In this document: piece after piece, positions 33,332 through 42,235 of the stretch
How positions within the stretch are numbered: the first letter of the stretch is position 1
Layout: every line of letters starts with the position of its first letter
NCBI GenBank assembly: GCA_905620445.1
Contig: CAJQTP010000009.1
Span: 1-52,269, forward strand
Direction: 5' to 3'
Source: an uncultured Candidatus Thioglobus sp.
GTDB taxonomy: Bacteria > Pseudomonadota > Gammaproteobacteria > PS1 > Pseudothioglobaceae
DNA length: 52,269 bases
Made by a program: the position numbers and the translations under genes
Notes under the pieces: model-generated
What the model was told of the DNA's origin: nothing
The model's input: only the letters and a program-made list of their open reading frames with translations
Databases searched by the model: none

Positions 33332-33461
33332 GGGGACATAGAGAGCGTAAGGAGGGGGTTTCGGTCTCTGATTATTTCTAGCTCCTTTTATAGTGTTCTG
33401 CAATCTAAGTATATGGGGGAAGGATGGTAATTAAATTATCAGTCTTTTCGATTACTAAGCC

Positions 33462-36233
33462 TTAAAAACTAGTACCCGTATTAAAGCTAAAACTATTGCT
33501 ATACTTTGAAGCTTGTCCAGAACCAAAAGGCTGCTCTCTGGTGTAACTTACAGAGCTATTCCAACCAGACTCCGTTATTAGGTCTGCGCCCAGCTTTAAC
33601 TTCCAATTCTTGATTTGTTTATTAAGGTTCGCTGTATAGGTATAGGAACTAGCATCCTCATTGTTGTAATGCATCGGTGCCGATGTCTTTGATGATAATC
33701 TAGTGTACTCAAGTTTAGCATATGGGTTAATCGTTGCATTATTAACAGTAACAGTAGAGTTTATATCCATACCAACACTTAATCCAGCATCTCTAATCTC
33801 TTGTTTATTAAATGTCAGTGCAGTAGCACCGCCACTCTCACTAAAGCTGTTTAAACGAGTATTGGCTAATAACACTTTACTGTAGGGTGAGACCTTCCAG
33901 TTGCCAACGTATCTAGTGTCTTCTGGTTTAAAGGTAGTTGATAGGAACAGCTGCTTAGCCTTTCTTTTGCCTGTTAAGATATCTGAGCCATCACTGCGAA
34001 GGGTATCAAACTCAAGATGACCAAAACCAAAGACATTTTCTATTTTTGTGTTGTTGTTTAATTTAATTACATTGTAGTTCGAGAGACTATAGTTGTCTGA
34101 TTTAACATTGGTTGAGGCGGTTCCTATATCGTTATTGTTCTGTCCGATACTGAGGACAAAACCCATTAGTTCATCATCACCTACAGGCTTGTCAAAACCG
34201 AGTGAAATCGATTGAGCATCTATCTCTTGTTTAGAGGCAGTAGTCGAGGCATCGGTCTTACCAATAACAATCCTGCCCTTAGTCCACACTGACCAGTCGC
34301 CAATGACTGGTCCAAAGCTAGGGTTAAGTGAGCCTATGAGAGCCTCTCTGAGTCTTGCGGCTTCATTAATGGCAATATCATTGGCTTTTGATTCAGCATT
34401 GTCACTCACCTCATCTAAGGTAGCATTACTGCCTCCTATCATTGAGGCGGCGGTATCAACAGCGTCAATATCACGGAGTGCTGTACCGGGTAAGTTGTTC
34501 ATTATTTTATCAATAAGCGTATCGACAAAACTCAGCTTAATGCCTTGATGTGAAGTTTGATTTGAGCCTCGCTGACGATTTAACCAATTGATTCTATCAA
34601 ATGCATTGTCGATATTGAATTTTATCCATTCAGATGAGATATTACTCCAAGCTTCTATTGAGCCTATGACATCTTTTTTATCAAGGGGGGATGGTAAATT
34701 AGTAGCTACAGTTGTGAAGTTTAGAGTTGTCGAATCAGTGATTCCAGCATAGGAGTTACTCGAGTCATCATCAAAGGCGGTAGCAGCAATGGTGATGTAA
34801 TAGCCTGTTTCTCCATCCAGAGTTGTTGATGGATTAATAGTAATCTCTGTCGTACCCGTTCCAGTGACTAATGAGCCAGTAACATCGAAGGTCTCAACGG
34901 TTGAGTCATCGGATGACTTTTTAATGACAATGTTACCGCTCTCAACATCCACAGCTTCACTGAAGGTCAGCACAATATTGGCATCTACTGCTACCCCAGT
35001 TGCCCCATCAGAAGGGGAGGAGGAAGATAGGGTTGGGTCACCAACATCAGCAGTTGTAAAGTTTAGCGTTGTCGAATCAGTGATTCCAGCATAAGAAGCA
35101 CTGTCAACATCATCAAAGGCAGTAGCAGCAATGGTGATGTAATAGCCTGTTTCTCCATCCAGAGTTGTTGATGGATTAATAGTAATCTCTGTCGTACCCG
35201 CTCCAGTGACTAATGAGCCAGTAACATCGAAGGTCTCAACGGTTGAGTCATCGGATGACTTTTTAATGACAATGTTACCGCTCTCAACATCCACAGCTTC
35301 ACTGAAGGTCAGCACAATATTGGCATCTACTGCTACCCCAGTTGCCCCATCAGAAGGGGAGGAGGAAGATAGGGTTGGTGCAGTGCTGATTAATTCAAAG
35401 CCTGTAGTTAACGTATATTCGTCAATAGTATTATCATCATTACCTGAAACAAACAATTTAGTTCCATCGTTATTAAAAACTATTGCTTCAGCACCTGTAT
35501 CAAAAGAAGGAAGACTAATACTATCATTATAAGTGTTAGTAGAAATATCATACCCTGTGCTTAACTTCCAACTATGTACTTTGTCATTTTGTTGACCATG
35601 GAAAAACAATGTTGTTCCATCATCATTAAATGCCATTCCTCTAACACCAGTGTCGTAAGAAGAAACATCCAAACTATCAACGTAAGATGCAGTGGAAACA
35701 TCAAAGCCAGTGCTTAAAGTATATTCATTAATATCATTGCCAATATCACCTGAAATAAACATCTTTGTTCCATCTGTGCTAAATGTTAATCCCCTTGGCT
35801 CTGTGTCTTGAGATGAAACATCAAAACCATCTGTATAAGAGGCAGTGGAAACGTCCCAACCTGTGCTTAATGCATATTCATGAACTTGGTCACTGCCATA
35901 ACTCATAACAAACATCTTTGTTCCATTTGTGTTAAAGGCTAAACCACTTACACCAACTCCAGTTTGGCTACTAACAATAAAAGCATCTGTATAAGATGCA
36001 GTAGAAACATCCCAAGCAGTGCTCATACTGTATTCACCAACATCAAAACCTTGATAACCTGTAACAAAGAATTTAGTTCCATCACTGCTAAAGGCTATTT
36101 CTCTGGGACCTGTTTCTTGAGCAGAAACATTGTAACCATCAACAAATGACACGCCAGAAAATGCTGAGTAACTCGTAAATAGGAGTAGGAGTGTTAGTAG
36201 TTTTTTCAGAATTGAATTAAAATGAAAGTTCAA
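33462..36233 (-). CDS. Secreted surface protein: N-terminal propeller-like repeats, two Big_5-like domains, C-terminal autotransporter beta-barrel
   Basis: Signal peptide; repeats 'LSTGWDVSTASYTDxFDVSSQDTxPRGLxFSxDGTKMF'; 'LSSSSPSDGATGVAVDANIVLTFSEAVD' x2; barrel-like C-terminus ending in Phe. Confidence 0.8.
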   Translation of the reverse strand: MNFHFNSILKKLLTLLLLFTSYSAFSGVSFVDGYNVSAQETGPREIAFSSDGTKFFVTGYQGFDVGEYSMSTAWDVSTASYTDAFIVSSQTGVGVSGLAFNTNGTKMFVMSYGSDQVHEYALSTGWDVSTASYTDGFDVSSQDTEPRGLTFSTDGTKMFISGDIGNDINEYTLSTGFDVSTASYVDSLDVSSYDTGVRGMAFNDDGTTLFFHGQQNDKVHSWKLSTGYDISTNTYNDSISLPSFDTGAEAIVFNNDGTKLFVSGNDDNTIDEYTLTTGFELISTAPTLSSSSPSDGATGVAVDANIVLTFSEAVDVESGNIVIKKSSDDSTVETFDVTGSLVTGAGTTEITINPSTTLDGETGYYITIAATAFDDVDSASYAGITDSTTLNFTTADVGDPTLSSSSPSDGATGVAVDANIVLTFSEAVDVESGNIVIKKSSDDSTVETFDVTGSLVTGTGTTEITINPSTTLDGETGYYITIAATAFDDDSSNSYAGITDSTTLNFTTVATNLPSPLDKKDVIGSIEAWSNISSEWIKFNIDNAFDRINWLNRQRGSNQTSHQGIKLSFVDTLIDKIMNNLPGTALRDIDAVDTAASMIGGSNATLDEVSDNAESKANDIAINEAARLREALIGSLNPSFGPVIGDWSVWTKGRIVIGKTDASTTASKQEIDAQSISLGFDKPVGDDELMGFVLSIGQNNNDIGTASTNVKSDNYSLSNYNVIKLNNNTKIENVFGFGHLEFDTLRSDGSDILTGKRKAKQLFLSTTFKPEDTRYVGNWKVSPYSKVLLANTRLNSFSESGGATALTFNKQEIRDAGLSVGMDINSTVTVNNATINPYAKLEYTRLSSKTSAPMHYNNEDASSYTYTANLNKQIKNWKLKLGADLITESGWNSSVSYTREQPFGSGQASKYSNSFSFNTGTSF
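34711..35378. repeat. Two near-identical 342-bp tandem units within the surface-protein gene
   Basis: 34711-35036 aligns to 35053-35378 at constant offset 342 with few mismatches. Confidence 0.9.
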
Positions 36234-36336
36234 ATTTCTAGTATATACCCTTTAAACACTATGGTTAATTTTAGCTCTCTTGAATATTATTGCTTTAGTT
36301 TAAAACAATGAGTCCTCATACCTCCAAAGTCTGAAA

Positions 36337-36414
36337 CTAAATGTCACCCATCACTTTATTAATAAGGTTCGACTTATGATTAATACAGAGGTGAGAATAT
36401 CGCATTGTAACCTC
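36337..36414 (-). pseudogene. C-terminal remnant of a second tyrosine integrase
   Basis: Frame through 36337 reads EVTMRYSHLCINHKSNLINKVMGDI*; intact integrase ends SVTKRYAHLCIEHKSSLINRVLGGI*. Confidence 0.85.
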
Positions 36415-36649
36415 TATTTGCTTTATCAGTGACAGATAAGTTGTAGACTGAAACCCATGGTATATCTGCCCATTGACCTCTACCCGCAGAACCCTCTACC
36501 TTATAGTCCTTTAGATTTCTTGGAAGGTTAGATTCAATAATCTTCTTACCTTCATCTCTGATTAACTGAGCAATAGGATGTTCTTTGTATATTTCAGGTC
36601 GTCCAGCTGATAGGAAGGATGAGGTTTTTTCTAGAAAATTCTTAAGCAT
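36380..36649 (-). pseudogene. Truncated MrcB-like N-terminal domain (DUF3578-like) ORF, 89 aa
   Basis: 'VEGSAGRGQWADIPWVSVYNLSVTDKANRGY' resembles the MrcB_N signature; then runs out of frame into the integrase remnant. Confidence 0.6.
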
Positions 36650-36674
36650 AAATCAATTGTAGTTTATTCTGAAT

Positions 36675-37682
36675 CTAAATACCACCCAACACTCTATTAA
36701 TCAAACTAGACTTATGTTCAATACACAGATGTGCATAGCGTTTAGTAACACTGATTTGTTTATGTCCTAGAACATCTGCTATCTCGAGCAAAGAAGCCCC
36801 TGATTGGGCTAAATACGAAGCACAGGAATGACGAAGGTCGTGGAATTTAAAGTCTTTAATTTCGGCGTCCTCGAGTGCCTTCTTCCAAGGCTTTGTAAAG
36901 CAATAAGCAACCTCTTCTTTAACCTTAGAGGCAAAGATTAGACTGTTATCTTTAGTATCAAATACTTGCAGCACTTTAATAACAGAATCAGTCAGAGGTA
37001 ATACCTTAGGCTGACCATTTTTAGTGGTAGCAACATAAGCCGTTCTTCTATCAAAATCGATGTCATTCCACCTAAGTTTAGTAAGTTCTCCCTTGCGTGC
37101 TCCAGTCGTTATAGCAAGCAGTACTAATAGGTACAATTTATCCCACTGAGAGGCTCTACAAGCCTTAAATAAGCTTGTTCTTTCAGCTTCGGATAAGAAC
37201 CTTATTCGCTCATTATTCTCTGGCAGAGAGGGGATATTGCGGACAGGGTTTGTGTGAAGTCCATACTGTCTACAGGCATAAGAAAAGACAACTGAAATAG
37301 CTGATATATAGCGGTTAATGGTGGCATTCTTAAAATGAGATGGAAGGGTACTTATAGCTTGATTAATATCTATAGTTGTAATATAAATTATAGGTTTATC
37401 ACCTAACGCCTCAAGCCAAAAACTGAGCTTACGTCTTTCATCATTTACCCTAGTTCCTTTGTACTCACTGCTTAGGTATTTATCTATTACTATAGAGAGT
37501 AATGTTCGAGACTTTGATTGAGTGTATGCAAGTAATTTATTTCTATCACTTTCAATAGCATTAGCAAATTGAACTGCAGCTCTTTTACTGTTAAAGGTCT
37601 TTGTTATTCTTTTTGAACCAGCCTTAATAAAGACACGATAGTTAATATCTTGTTTACGTTTAACTTTTTGAATGTAAGCCAT
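36675..37682 (-). CDS. Tyrosine recombinase/integrase of a tRNA-His-targeting element
   Basis: 'TGARKGELTKLRWNDID', 'HDLRHSCASYLAQSGASLLEIADVLGHKQISVTKRYAHL' catalytic motifs; adjacent to tRNA-His; internal Met (MAYIQKVKRKQ) preferred. Confidence 0.93.
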   Translation of the reverse strand: MAYIQKVKRKQDINYRVFIKAGSKRITKTFNSKRAAVQFANAIESDRNKLLAYTQSKSRTLLSIVIDKYLSSEYKGTRVNDERRKLSFWLEALGDKPIIYITTIDINQAISTLPSHFKNATINRYISAISVVFSYACRQYGLHTNPVRNIPSLPENNERIRFLSEAERTSLFKACRASQWDKLYLLVLLAITTGARKGELTKLRWNDIDFDRRTAYVATTKNGQPKVLPLTDSVIKVLQVFDTKDNSLIFASKVKEEVAYCFTKPWKKALEDAEIKDFKFHDLRHSCASYLAQSGASLLEIADVLGHKQISVTKRYAHLCIEHKSSLINRVLGGI

Positions 37683-37700
37683 AACACTTCTCCAAATAAA

Positions 37701-37724
37701 GTGCACGGAAAAGTGCACGGAAAA
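37701..37724. repeat. 12-bp tandem direct repeat GTGCACGGAAAA GTGCACGGAAAA at the integrase promoter
   Basis: Perfect duplication; homologous to 30861-30884. Confidence 0.8.
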
Positions 37725-37750
37725 GGACTTTTGACTTCTTTTTAGTTGAG

Positions 37751-37771
37751 TATTAGGCTGAAACCCTAATA
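37751..37771. terminator. Hairpin TATTAGG CTGAAAC CCTAATA just downstream of tRNA-His
   Basis: Perfect 7-bp stem, conserved at 30912-30932 and 27885-27905. Confidence 0.5.
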
Positions 37772-37776
37772 GGAAG

Positions 37777-37852
37777 TGGGGCGAGAAACGGGGCTCGAAC
37801 CCGCGACAACCGGAATCACAATCCGGGGCTCTACCAACTGAGCTATTCCCGC
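37777..37852 (-). tRNA. tRNA-His (anticodon GTG)
   Basis: Cloverleaf GCGGGAATAGCTCAGTTGGTAGAGCCCCGGATTGTGATTCCGGTTGTCGCGGGTTCGAGCCCCGTTTCTCGCCCCA; encoded CCA; G at -1. Confidence 0.97.
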
Positions 37853-37867
37853 CATAATATATAAAAG

Positions 37868-37944
37868 TGGTGCGCCCAATACGATTCGAACGTATGACCT
37901 ACGGCTTAGAAGGCCGTTGCTCTATCCAGCTGAGCTATGGGCGC
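37868..37944 (-). tRNA. tRNA-Arg (anticodon TCT)
   Basis: Cloverleaf GCGCCCATAGCTCAGCTGGATAGAGCAACGGCCTTCTAAGCCGTAGGTCATACGTTCGAATCGTATTGGGCGCACCA. Confidence 0.96.
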
Positions 37945-37994
37945 AATAACTTTGCTTTAATAAAGTTTAGGTCTTGCACTTTAATGATAAATTT

Positions 37995-38071
37995 TGGTCG
38001 GAGTGAGAGGATTCGAACCTCTGACCACCTGGTCCCAAACCAGATACGCTACCAGACTGCGCCACACTCCG
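37995..38071 (-). tRNA. tRNA-Pro (anticodon TGG)
   Basis: Cloverleaf CGGAGTGTGGCGCAGTCTGGTAGCGTATCTGGTTTGGGACCAGGTGGTCAGAGGTTCGAATCCTCTCACTCCGACCA. Confidence 0.96.
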
Positions 38072-38158
38072 AAGGTGTGTAATTATACTGTGATAGGAAT
38101 GTTAGTCAATGCCTAATTTAAGCCATATTTCATGTATTTTATTTGTACTATTTATTTG

Positions 38159-38830
38159 CTATTTAAAGTAGTTATTATGAAGCTCAGTTTCATTTTCATT
38201 TGCATAGATAACCTTGATATTGTCCTTATTAGCAATATTTTTTTTGATTAGCGCAGGGTCACTTATCTGAGACTCAATGTCAGAGCTTTCTTGAAATAAT
38301 ATAGATTGACCTCCAGTCATTGAAAGATAGACTTGGGCAAGGATTTGCGCATCAAGTAAAGCTCCATGCCTGGTTCTAGCGCTAGTATCAACTCCAAACC
38401 GCCTACACAATGCATCTAAATTATGCATAGTGCCTGGACGCTGCTCTTTAGATAATTCTAGGGTATCTATGATTTGACATATGTCTTTTATCTTTTTGTT
38501 AATGCCATTTATTTTTAATTCATTGTCCAGAAAGCCTAGATCAAATGGCGCATTATGAATAACTAAGGTTGCCCCTTCAATAAAAGATAATAAGTCATTA
38601 GAAATTTGATCAAACTGGGGCTTATTTATTAAAAATTTATCTGTAATGCCGTGGATATTGACAGAGTCACCAACTGTTCGATTTGGCTGAATATATTTAT
38701 GAAATTCGGTGCTTGTTATTTCTCTATTTAATATTTGTACAGCGCCAACTTCAATGATGCGATGACCCTCGTCTGGTCGAATTCCAGTTGTCTCAGTATC
38801 AAGCACAATAAGTCTTTCCATGTTAGGCAT
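38159..38830 (-). CDS. dnaQ: DNA polymerase III epsilon subunit
   Basis: 'IVLDTETTGIRPDEGHRIIEVGAV', 'VIHNAPFDLGFLDNEL', 'RHGALLDAQILAQVYLSMTGGQ'. Confidence 0.96.
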   Translation of the reverse strand: MPNMERLIVLDTETTGIRPDEGHRIIEVGAVQILNREITSTEFHKYIQPNRTVGDSVNIHGITDKFLINKPQFDQISNDLLSFIEGATLVIHNAPFDLGFLDNELKINGINKKIKDICQIIDTLELSKEQRPGTMHNLDALCRRFGVDTSARTRHGALLDAQILAQVYLSMTGGQSILFQESSDIESQISDPALIKKNIANKDNIKVIYANENETELHNNYFK

Positions 38831-38885
38831 ATTAAAGTAAAATTGCTTTATTTTATCATCTCATCAAAATAGGTTAACTAAGATT

Positions 38886-39230
38886 ATGGCAAGAGTAACA
38901 GTAGAGGAATGTTTAGACAAGGTTGAGAATCGATTTGAATTAGTTTTGGTTGCTGCAAAACGTGCTCATCAACTAAATTCTGGTGGATTTAGATCTACTT
39001 TAGATGTTGGTAAAGATAAGCCTACAGTGGTAGCATTGAGAGAAATTGAAGCAGGTTTAATTGATGCTTCGATTTTGACTGAAGAGTATGCAATGGAAGA
39101 AGAACTTAATGCACATGATAGACTTGCTCAAGAAGCTAAGATAAATGAAGTTTCAGCTGAGCTTTCGGATGTAAAGCTTGACGCAGAAGTAGAAAGTGAT
39201 GATCTAGCAATAAAAGAAGAGGAAGAGTAA
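38886..39230 (+). CDS. rpoZ: RNA polymerase omega subunit
   Basis: '[30 protein letters not shown]', '[13 protein letters not shown]'. Confidence 0.95.
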   Translation: MARVTVEECLDKVENRFELVLVAAKRAHQLNSGGFRSTLDVGKDKPTVVALREIEAGLIDASILTEEYAMEEELNAHDRLAQEAKINEVSAELSDVKLDAEVESDDLAIKEEEE

Positions 39231-39250
39231 ATATTTCTTTTCTTAAAAAA

Positions 39251-39276
39251 AATGACGCAATGCGTCATTTTTTTTT
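39251..39276 (+). terminator. Rho-independent terminator after rpoZ
   Basis: AATGACGCAATGCGTCATT + T-tract. Confidence 0.88.
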
Positions 39277-39362
39277 GTAAGATTCAAAATATATCCTTTA
39301 AACTTCATTGAATGTTTTTTGGTAATATACATTTTTGCTATATCAATCTATAAAGGAATGAC

Positions 39363-41279
39363 ATGACATATCCAATAATGAAAAGTGATAGAGAGCCACT
39401 AATTAATGCTAAGACTTATGAGTCTATGTATGAACAATCAATGAGCAATCCAGATAAATTTTGGGCAGAGCAAGCCGAAATATTTGTTGATTGGGAAAAG
39501 AAGTGGAATAAAGTTTCTGACGTTGATTTTTCCAAAGGAAAGATTGCTTGGTTTGAAGGAGCAACTTTAAATGTTTCATATAACTGTTTAGATCGCCACT
39601 TACCTGAGCGTGCTGACCAAGTGGCAATTATTTGGGAGGGCGATGATCCTAGCTCAAGTGAATCGATAACCTATAAAGACCTTCACAAAAGAGTTTGTAA
39701 GTTTGCTAATGGCATGAAAGATTTGGGAGTTGTAAAGGGAGATCGCATATGCTTATATATGCCTATGATTGTTGAGGCAACTGTTGCTATGCTTGCGTGC
39801 GCAAGACTTGGAGCAATCCATTCAGTTGTTTTTGGCGGCTTTTCACCTGATGCTCTTCGAGATAGAATTTTAGATAGTGAATGCAAATTAGTCATTACAG
39901 CTGATGAAGGCGTTCGTGGCGGGAAATCGGTGCCTTTAAAAAGTAATGTTGATATAGCTACAAAAGATTGTGATTGTGTTGATTCTATTATTGTAGTTAA
40001 AAGAACCGGTGGGGAGGTTAGTTGGAACGATCGAGATGTTTGGTATCACGATCTAGTTGAAGATGCTTCAGATAACTTTCCATGTGAAATGTTCGATGCT
40101 GAAACTCCATTATTTATTCTATATACATCGGGCTCAACAGGAAAGCCAAAAGGCGTTCTTCATACCTCAGGAGGCTACCTTCTTTATGCCGCAATGACTC
40201 ACAAGTATACTTTTGATTATCAAGAGGGAGACATCTATTGGTGTACTGCTGATGTTGGCTGGGTTACAGGACACTCTTATATTGTCTATGGCCCGCTTGC
40301 AAATGGCGGAACTACGTTAATGTTTGAAGGAATCCCTACTTACCCAGATGCGTCAAGATTTTGGCAAGTTATTGATAAGCACCAGGTTAATATTTTTTAT
40401 ACCGCCCCAACAGCAATTAGAGCTTTGATGGGAGCGGGAAATGAACTCGTTCAGAAGACTTCAAGAACTAGCTTGAAGATTTTAGGCACCGTCGGTGAGC
40501 CTATAAATCCTGAGGCATGGGAGTGGTATTACAACGTAGTTGGCAATGCACGATGTCCAGTTGTTGATACTTGGTGGCAAACTGAAACAGGTGGACACAT
40601 GATTACCCCGATGCCTTTTGCAACACCTTTAAAGCCTGGGTCAGCCTCAAAGCCTTTTTTTGGTGTTGAGCCACAAGTGCTTAGTGAGGTAGGAGAGGTT
40701 TTAGAAGGTGAAGCTTCAGGCGTCCTGGCGCTTGCTCGCTCTTGGCCAGGTCAAATGAGAACGCTTTATAACAACCATGAGCGCTTTATTGAGGCCTATT
40801 TTTCAACCTATCCTGGGAAATATTTTGCTGGTGATGGGGTCAAGAGAGATGCCGATGGTTATTATTGGATTACTGGAAGGGTAGATGATGTGTTAAATAT
40901 TTCAGGCCACCGTATGGGGACAGCAGAAATTGAATCAGCACTGGTGCTTCATAGTGCTGTAAGTGAATCTGCAGTGGTAGGAATGCCTCATGACATTAAA
41001 GGTCAAGGTATCTATGCCTATGTCTCTCTTATGACTGGCGTTGAAGGTACTGAGGAACTTAAAAAAGACTTAGTGGCTTTAGTTAGGAAAGAAATAGGTC
41101 CAATTGCAACGGTAGATAAAATTCAATTTGCTCAGGGCCTTCCAAAAACAAGGTCAGGCAAGATTATGAGGCGAATACTAAGAAAAATAGCTGAGAATGA
41201 TTATTCAAATTTAGGCGATACCTCTACTTTGGCTGAGCCTGGTGTGGTTAATGATTTGATTGCAAATAGAGTCCAGTAG
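39363..41279 (+). CDS. acs: Acetyl-CoA synthetase
   Basis: '[23 protein letters not shown]', '[17 protein letters not shown]', '[17 protein letters not shown]'. Confidence 0.97.
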   Translation: MTYPIMKSDREPLINAKTYESMYEQSMSNPDKFWAEQAEIFVDWEKKWNKVSDVDFSKGKIAWFEGATLNVSYNCLDRHLPERADQVAIIWEGDDPSSSESITYKDLHKRVCKFANGMKDLGVVKGDRICLYMPMIVEATVAMLACARLGAIHSVVFGGFSPDALRDRILDSECKLVITADEGVRGGKSVPLKSNVDIATKDCDCVDSIIVVKRTGGEVSWNDRDVWYHDLVEDASDNFPCEMFDAETPLFILYTSGSTGKPKGVLHTSGGYLLYAAMTHKYTFDYQEGDIYWCTADVGWVTGHSYIVYGPLANGGTTLMFEGIPTYPDASRFWQVIDKHQVNIFYTAPTAIRALMGAGNELVQKTSRTSLKILGTVGEPINPEAWEWYYNVVGNARCPVVDTWWQTETGGHMITPMPFATPLKPGSASKPFFGVEPQVLSEVGEVLEGEASGVLALARSWPGQMRTLYNNHERFIEAYFSTYPGKYFAGDGVKRDADGYYWITGRVDDVLNISGHRMGTAEIESALVLHSAVSESAVVGMPHDIKGQGIYAYVSLMTGVEGTEELKKDLVALVRKEIGPIATVDKIQFAQGLPKTRSGKIMRRILRKIAENDYSNLGDTSTLAEPGVVNDLIANRVQ

Positions 41280-41312
41280 TCTTTTTCCTGCCAGTCTAAT
41301 AAATAATAAAAG

Positions 41313-42215
41313 ATGAATGCATTCCTATATTTTATTGTTCTCCTTGCATGGGGCTCTTCTTGGTTTGCTATTAGCTTTCAATTAGGTGATGTAGCTCCTC
41401 AAGTCTCAATAGTATGGCGTTTTCTACTCGCATCATTTATGCTTTTTATTTGGTGCTTTGCGAGAGGGCTTAAGCTATCTTTCTCATGGCGAGACCACTT
41501 GAACTGGATTATTTTAGGTTTTTTTCTATTCTGTGTTAATTATATTTGTGCCTACTTTGGAACCTCCTATTTAACAACGGGCGTGGTCTGCCTTATTTTT
41601 TCAACGCTCACTTTATTTACTGTCCTTAATGGCTTTATTTTTTTTAAAAAGCCCGTTAGATTACCTATATTATTTGGAGCACTAATTGGAATTGCAGGAC
41701 TATCAATTATATTTTCAAGTGAGATTAGTAGTGCTGACTGGTCACTAGACTCAGAAATTATAAAAGGCTTTTTATGGATGCTGCTTGCAACTTTCTTTGC
41801 ATCAATAGGAATGCTGCTTTCAGGTCAAATGCAGGCTAGAAAAATCCCACTAATTCAGAGCAATGCTTTTAGTATGCTTTATGGGTCGCTTATCCTTGTT
41901 ACTTATATATCTTTTAGCGACATTAGTTTCAGCTTTAGCACAAGCTATAGTTATGTTGCGTCCCTAATTTATTTAGCGCTAGTGGCATCTGTAGTTGGTT
42001 TTGGTGTTTATCTCAAGTTGGTAGGTAATATTGGCGCTGATAAAGCGTCCTATGTTAATATTTTTACGCCAACTATTGCCTTATTACTTTCAACTCTATT
42101 TGAGGACTATCAATGGAGTTTGATTGGGCTTGTGGGCGTTATTTTGATTATTATTGGAAATATAATAGTTCTTTATGCGAAACCAATAAAACCTAGGAAG
42201 AAAATAGAGAGTTAG
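41313..42215 (+). CDS. EamA/DMT family transporter
   Basis: About ten TM segments; 'AWGSSWFAISFQLGDVAP'. Confidence 0.88.
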   Translation: MNAFLYFIVLLAWGSSWFAISFQLGDVAPQVSIVWRFLLASFMLFIWCFARGLKLSFSWRDHLNWIILGFFLFCVNYICAYFGTSYLTTGVVCLIFSTLTLFTVLNGFIFFKKPVRLPILFGALIGIAGLSIIFSSEISSADWSLDSEIIKGFLWMLLATFFASIGMLLSGQMQARKIPLIQSNAFSMLYGSLILVTYISFSDISFSFSTSYSYVASLIYLALVASVVGFGVYLKLVGNIGADKASYVNIFTPTIALLLSTLFEDYQWSLIGLVGVILIIIGNIIVLYAKPIKPRKKIES

Positions 42216-42235
42216 ACTTTGATAGGGACAATCAG

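Noticed and set aside
34864-35532. Two nearly identical plus-strand ORFs (MTNEPVTSKVSTVESSDDF…)
   Set aside because: Antisense to the duplicated Big_5 repeats of the surface-protein gene; they are alike only because the DNA is duplicated.
37867-38082. 71-aa plus-strand ORF (…RIRTSDHLVPNQIRYQTAPHSEGV)
   Set aside because: Antisense translation across tRNA-Arg and tRNA-Pro; a familiar spurious ORF type, not a gene.
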